Shown: positions 61,685-64,000 of the stretch, one piece after another
How positions within the stretch are numbered: position 1 is the stretch's first letter
How the letters are laid out: each line of letters begins with the position of its first letter
Assembly (NCBI GenBank): GCA_942492225.1
Contig: CALODS010000013.1
Coordinates: 1 to 64,000, forward strand
DNA from: JAFGTX01 sp942492225
Lineage (GTDB): Bacteria; Bacillota; Clostridia; Peptostreptococcales; Acidaminobacteraceae
Length of the DNA: 64,000 bases
Reading direction: 5' to 3'
The notes under the pieces: generated by a model
Told to the model about the DNA's origin: nothing
Database searches by the model: none
What the model saw: only the letters and a program-made list of their open reading frames with translations
Position numbers and translations under genes: made by a program

Positions 61685-62278
61685 TTACAAATTTAAAACA
61701 ACTAGCCCCTGTAATATTCCAATCAAGAAGCCTACTAATCCCCCAAGGTATTCAATGTGCTTTAATTCTTTCTTAGCAATTTCCATTATAATACGTTCTA
61801 ATTTCTCAAGCGGGAATTCCATTACTTTTTCTTGAATTAATAGTGAAATACTAACTTTTTCAGCAGCATGATGAATCAATTTTTCACTCATTTCATTCAT
61901 CATTGTTTCTGCATTTTCATCAATGGCTTCGTTGACATACTTCATAATCATATTACGCATTGTTGGCGGTATTAACATCGGCATTTTTTCATCAACAATT
62001 GTTAAAATCTTATTTCTTATTTCTTTTATGATACGTTCTTTGTCTGTTTGCTCAATCATCTTATCGATAATTTCCTCAACTGAGACAAGTTCCTTTTCAA
62101 CAGTTTCACCAATACTCTCAGCAATGTCTGCCTTACGTTTTGGAATAAGTCCTTGTAGTTTAAAGCCTAAAATATTTATTGGCATCAAGGGTCTAAATAA
62201 CAACTTAATTGCAAATACATTTGTCATCCATCCTATAAATGCGCCCATCACTGCTAATAATACTAATTTTCCAAACAT
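61685..62278 (-). CDS. DUF445 family membrane protein
   Basis: A 197-residue protein with an N-terminal membrane helix (VLLAVMGAFIGWMTNVFAIK) whose GWMTNVFAIKLLFRP motif is the DUF445/YheB signature. A long helical cytoplasmic part (~50-170; VEKELVSVEEIIDKMIEQTD) and a C-terminal membrane helix (YLGGLVGFLIGILQGLVVL) follow. The function is unknown; Bacillus YheB/YheA types have been linked to sporulation or the envelope. It lies downstream of two tRNA genes and a hairpin. Confidence 0.9.
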   Translation of the reverse strand: MFGKLVLLAVMGAFIGWMTNVFAIKLLFRPLMPINILGFKLQGLIPKRKADIAESIGETVEKELVSVEEIIDKMIEQTDKERIIKEIRNKILTIVDEKMPMLIPPTMRNMIMKYVNEAIDENAETMMNEMSEKLIHHAAEKVSISLLIQEKVMEFPLEKLERIIMEIAKKELKHIEYLGGLVGFLIGILQGLVVLNL

Positions 62279-62314
62279 ACATTCACCTCTATATTTTCTT
62301 AAATAAATCTAATA

Positions 62315-62345
62315 ACACCGAGCAATGCAGCGCATCACTCGGTGT
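62315..62345 (-). terminator. Hairpin after the tRNA genes
   Basis: ACACCGAG and CTCGGTGT pair around a 15-nt loop. The minus-strand tail TATTAGATTTAT is only weakly T-rich, so termination is likely but not certain. Confidence 0.6.
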
Positions 62346-62358
62346 AGAATAATTGTAT

Positions 62359-62433
62359 TGGAGGCGGCGACCAGATTTGAACTGGTGAATCAAGGTGTTG
62401 CAGACCCATGCCTTACCACTTGGCTACGCCGCC
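62359..62433 (-). tRNA. tRNA-Cys (GCA)
   Basis: The minus strand folds as a cloverleaf. The acceptor stem GGCGGCG pairs with CGCCGCC. The D-arm is AGCCAAGTGGTAAGGC, the anticodon loop CTGCAAC with anticodon GCA, and the T-arm ACCAGTTCAAATCTGGT. CCA is encoded at the 3' end. Given the selenocysteine gene nearby, note that this is ordinary tRNA-Cys, not tRNA-Sec. Confidence 0.97.
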
Positions 62434-62454
62434 ATTTAATTTTGGATAAAAAAA

Positions 62455-62529
62455 TGGAGCAGAAGACGGGATTTGAACCCGCGACCCTCGCCTTGGCAAG
62501 GCGATGCTCTACCACTGAGCCACTTCTGC
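62455..62529 (-). tRNA. tRNA-Gly (GCC)
   Basis: Minus-strand cloverleaf: acceptor GCAGAAG with CTTCTGC, D-arm GGCTCAGTGGTAGAGC, anticodon loop TTGCCAA (anticodon GCC), T-arm CGGGTTCAAATCCCG, and an encoded CCA. It is 21 nt upstream of tRNA-Cys, so both are on one transcript. Confidence 0.98.
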
Positions 62530-62543
62530 ACACTTAAATTAAG

Positions 62544-62582
62544 TTATAGTATTCGGTAGGAATGCCCTACCGAATACTATAA
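62544..62582 (-). terminator. Long perfect hairpin after hslO
   Basis: A 17-bp perfect stem (arms 62544-62560 and 62566-62582, core TATTCGGTAGG/CCTACCGAATA) with a 5-nt loop lies between hslO and tRNA-Gly. The tail has few T residues, so it may be a terminator or a processing site ahead of the tRNAs. Confidence 0.7.
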
Positions 62583-62593
62583 TACAACAGGCT

Positions 62594-63481
62594 TTACTTT
62601 CCGTCAAGACCTGCAATAATATTTTTTAAATTTTCTCCATCAAATTGATAACTTTTATTGCAGAAATGACAAGATAACTCCGCATTTCCATCTGTTTCAA
62701 GTATTTCTGTCAACTCATTTGTACCTAAGCTTATTAACGCCTTTTCTACACGTTCTCTAGAACAGTCACAATATAATTCTACAGATTTTTCATTCATAAC
62801 CTCTACTTCAAACTCTTTAAGTGCAATTTTAGCAATATCTACAATAGAATGGCCTTCAGAAATCAACGTTGAAATTGCTGGTAAGCCTTCTATTGAACGC
62901 TCAATTTTATCAATAACTTCATCATCTGCAAAGGGAAGTGGTTGAATAATAATACCACCTGCTGCTACCACACCACCAATTTCTTGATCCATTAATACAC
63001 CTAAAGACACCACTGAAGGTTGTTGCTCTGATTGCATAAAGTAGGCAGCCAAGTCCTCAGCAATTTCACCTGTTACAAGCGCTGAACGACCAATAAAAGG
63101 TTCTTTCATACCTAAATCTTTAATAACGATCATATGTCCTTCACCAATTGCACCACCAACATCGATTTTTCCATTTGCTTTTGCTGGTCTAACTGCATCA
63201 GGATTAGAAATATATGCTTTAACATTACCGGACTCGTTTCCAATGCCCATGATTGATTTAATATCACCATTTCCTTTTACTTGGACTGTAATACTTTCCT
63301 TTTCACTTTTTAACATATTGCCCATTAACGACGTTGCAGAAATCACACGGCCTAGTGCAGCAATAGACACAGGTGTCGCTTTATGAATTAGTCTTGATTG
63401 TTCTACCATCTCCGTAGAATCCACTACATAAATACGTACAGACTTATCTGACGTAATACCACTCATTATTTTACTACCCAT
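62594..63481 (-). CDS. hslO: Hsp33 redox-regulated chaperone
   Basis: A 295-residue holdase activated by oxidative unfolding. The N-terminal domain has VRIYVVDSTEMVEQSRLIHK, SATSLMGNMLKSEKESITVQ and KANGKIDVGGAIGEGHMIVI, plus GYFMQSEQ-type sequence (YFMQSEQQPSVVSLGV). The C-terminal zinc switch has CDCSRERV and CHFC, all four ligands present. ATG 63481 is chosen because GGAGG precedes it; an earlier in-frame ATG lies within that site. It is 12 nt after the methyltransferase gene. Confidence 0.98.
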   Translation of the reverse strand: MGSKIMSGITSDKSVRIYVVDSTEMVEQSRLIHKATPVSIAALGRVISATSLMGNMLKSEKESITVQVKGNGDIKSIMGIGNESGNVKAYISNPDAVRPAKANGKIDVGGAIGEGHMIVIKDLGMKEPFIGRSALVTGEIAEDLAAYFMQSEQQPSVVSLGVLMDQEIGGVVAAGGIIIQPLPFADDEVIDKIERSIEGLPAISTLISEGHSIVDIAKIALKEFEVEVMNEKSVELYCDCSRERVEKALISLGTNELTEILETDGNAELSCHFCNKSYQFDGENLKNIIAGLDGK

Positions 63482-63493
63482 TTTTTCCTCCAT

Positions 63494-64000
63494 TTACTTC
63501 TTTTTAAGGACAAAGAATAATCGTTCATTCTCTGTGTTCTCTTCATTATAATTTTTTATAGTTACAGGGACAAAATTATCCGTTTGAACTGTTAACATTT
63601 CAAAATACTTGTTGGAAAGTGACTCAATATCTTTAATTTTATAGGCTCTTTGTTCATGAACCTCGTCATTTCGTTTATAGAGAATATTCTCACGAGTAAA
63701 CACGGATAAATCGAAACTTAATATGTCCATTTCATCGTCATAATAGTTTTCCCATATGAATGCACTATCCTCTTGAGATTCTGCAATAGTAGATTCACCA
63801 AGAATATATTTTAATTTATAATAGGTACTTATGTCAAAGATAAAGGACCCATTTTCTTTTAAAGAATGGTGGACACGCTTAAACAGTTCTTCCATCTCTT
63901 CATTTTCTAATACATAATTCATTCCATCACAGATGCATAATACGGTGTCGAACTTTTGATTTAATTCAAATTGTGTCATATCTTGTTGAAAAAATCCTAT
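63494..64000 (-). CDS. Class I SAM-dependent methyltransferase, 5' end beyond window
   Basis: The minus-strand frame is open to the window edge (seven codons upstream of the ATG at 63979, including QQDM), so the gene continues outside. The visible part starts at the post-I region (MTQFELNQKFDTVLCICDGM), then NYVLENEEMEELFKRVHHSL, KENGSFIFDISTYYKL and a beta-rich C-terminus. That is the pattern of small clostridial methyltransferases in which D-M-x-x-F precedes FD-V--D-MNY. The SAM-binding motif I lies outside. The substrate is unknown. It is in one unit with hslO. Confidence 0.85.
   Translation of the reverse strand: MGFFQQDMTQFELNQKFDTVLCICDGMNYVLENEEMEELFKRVHHSLKENGSFIFDISTYYKLKYILGESTIAESQEDSAFIWENYYDDEMDILSFDLSVFTRENILYKRNDEVHEQRAYKIKDIESLSNKYFEMLTVQTDNFVPVTIKNYNEENTENERLFFVLKKK

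Noticed and set aside
62359..62433. tRNA-Sec near the selenoprotein
   Set aside because: The anticodon is GCA and the arms have normal length, so it is tRNA-Cys; no UCA-anticodon tRNA was found in the window.

Overview
The window joins two unrelated genomes. Positions 1 to about 8.6 kb are visibly GC-richer. All their genes lie on the minus strand, they carry seven copies of the palindrome AACGGCCGTT, and several intergenic gaps hold short tandem repeats. Most of the long reading frames there are broken by single-base frameshifts. The gene content (GldA-type ABC transporter with two ABC-2 permeases, a large membrane protein with a glutamine-amidotransferase-like domain, a Gln/Gly-rich coiled-coil protein, DUF503, a four-helix bundle protein) suggests a Chloroflexota (Anaerolineae-like) bacterium; that assignment is inference. 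From about 8.65 kb to the end the DNA is AT-rich, has strong AGGAGG-type ribosome sites and intact frames, and is clearly a Firmicutes (Clostridia-like) anaerobe: flavodiiron protein, hemerythrin, short ThiC, nadABC, T-box-controlled pheST and thrS, infC-rpmI-rplT. The simplest explanation is a chimeric metagenomic contig with the join at about 8.57-8.70 kb, inside or just upstream of a chemotaxis-receptor gene that lacks its N-terminal sensor.

Layout of the Clostridia part: truncated chemotaxis receptor; CssRS-like two-component system; ung; UBA-like/DUF4342 protein; a second two-component system with a small membrane protein and a flavodiiron protein (13.3-16.7 kb); thiC plus an MFS transporter behind a TPP riboswitch (16.8-19.8 kb); small unknowns, a HAD phosphatase and sfsA; DUF1846 protein; 7TM diguanylate cyclase; a small UGA-containing selenoprotein gene behind a nuclease-helicase (25.8-28.4 kb); a 4Fe-4S membrane protein; nadABC (29.1-32.0 kb); hemerythrin, DUF523, mutS2, U32 peptidase and zapA (32.4-38.9 kb); RND pump plus lipoprotein adaptor (39.2-43.6 kb); a CUT1 ABC transporter operon with an embedded UroD-family methyltransferase (43.8-49.1 kb); pheST, an rRNA methyltransferase and a Ktr/Trk potassium system (49.2-55.8 kb); a PAS-GGDEF-EAL protein; infC-rpmI-rplT and thrS (58.0-61.6 kb); DUF445, tRNA-Cys, tRNA-Gly, hslO and a partial methyltransferase.

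The most notable item is at 25771-26067 (minus). It is a 98-residue gene, absent from ordinary ORF calling, whose frame is interrupted only by UGA at codon 32, in the context Gly-Gly-UGA-Cys-Gly. A good ribosome site precedes it. An 8-bp hairpin with a GGUA loop begins 13 nt after the UGA, where a bacterial SECIS should sit. It looks like a HesB/IscA-like 'CC/Se motif' selenoprotein. UGA is also used as a normal stop here (for example the EAL-protein gene ending at 57902), so the code is standard. Other uncommon points are an AUC start codon for infC, a large GC-rich structured insert between the TPP-riboswitch terminator and thiC, and the two-component/flavodiiron operon.
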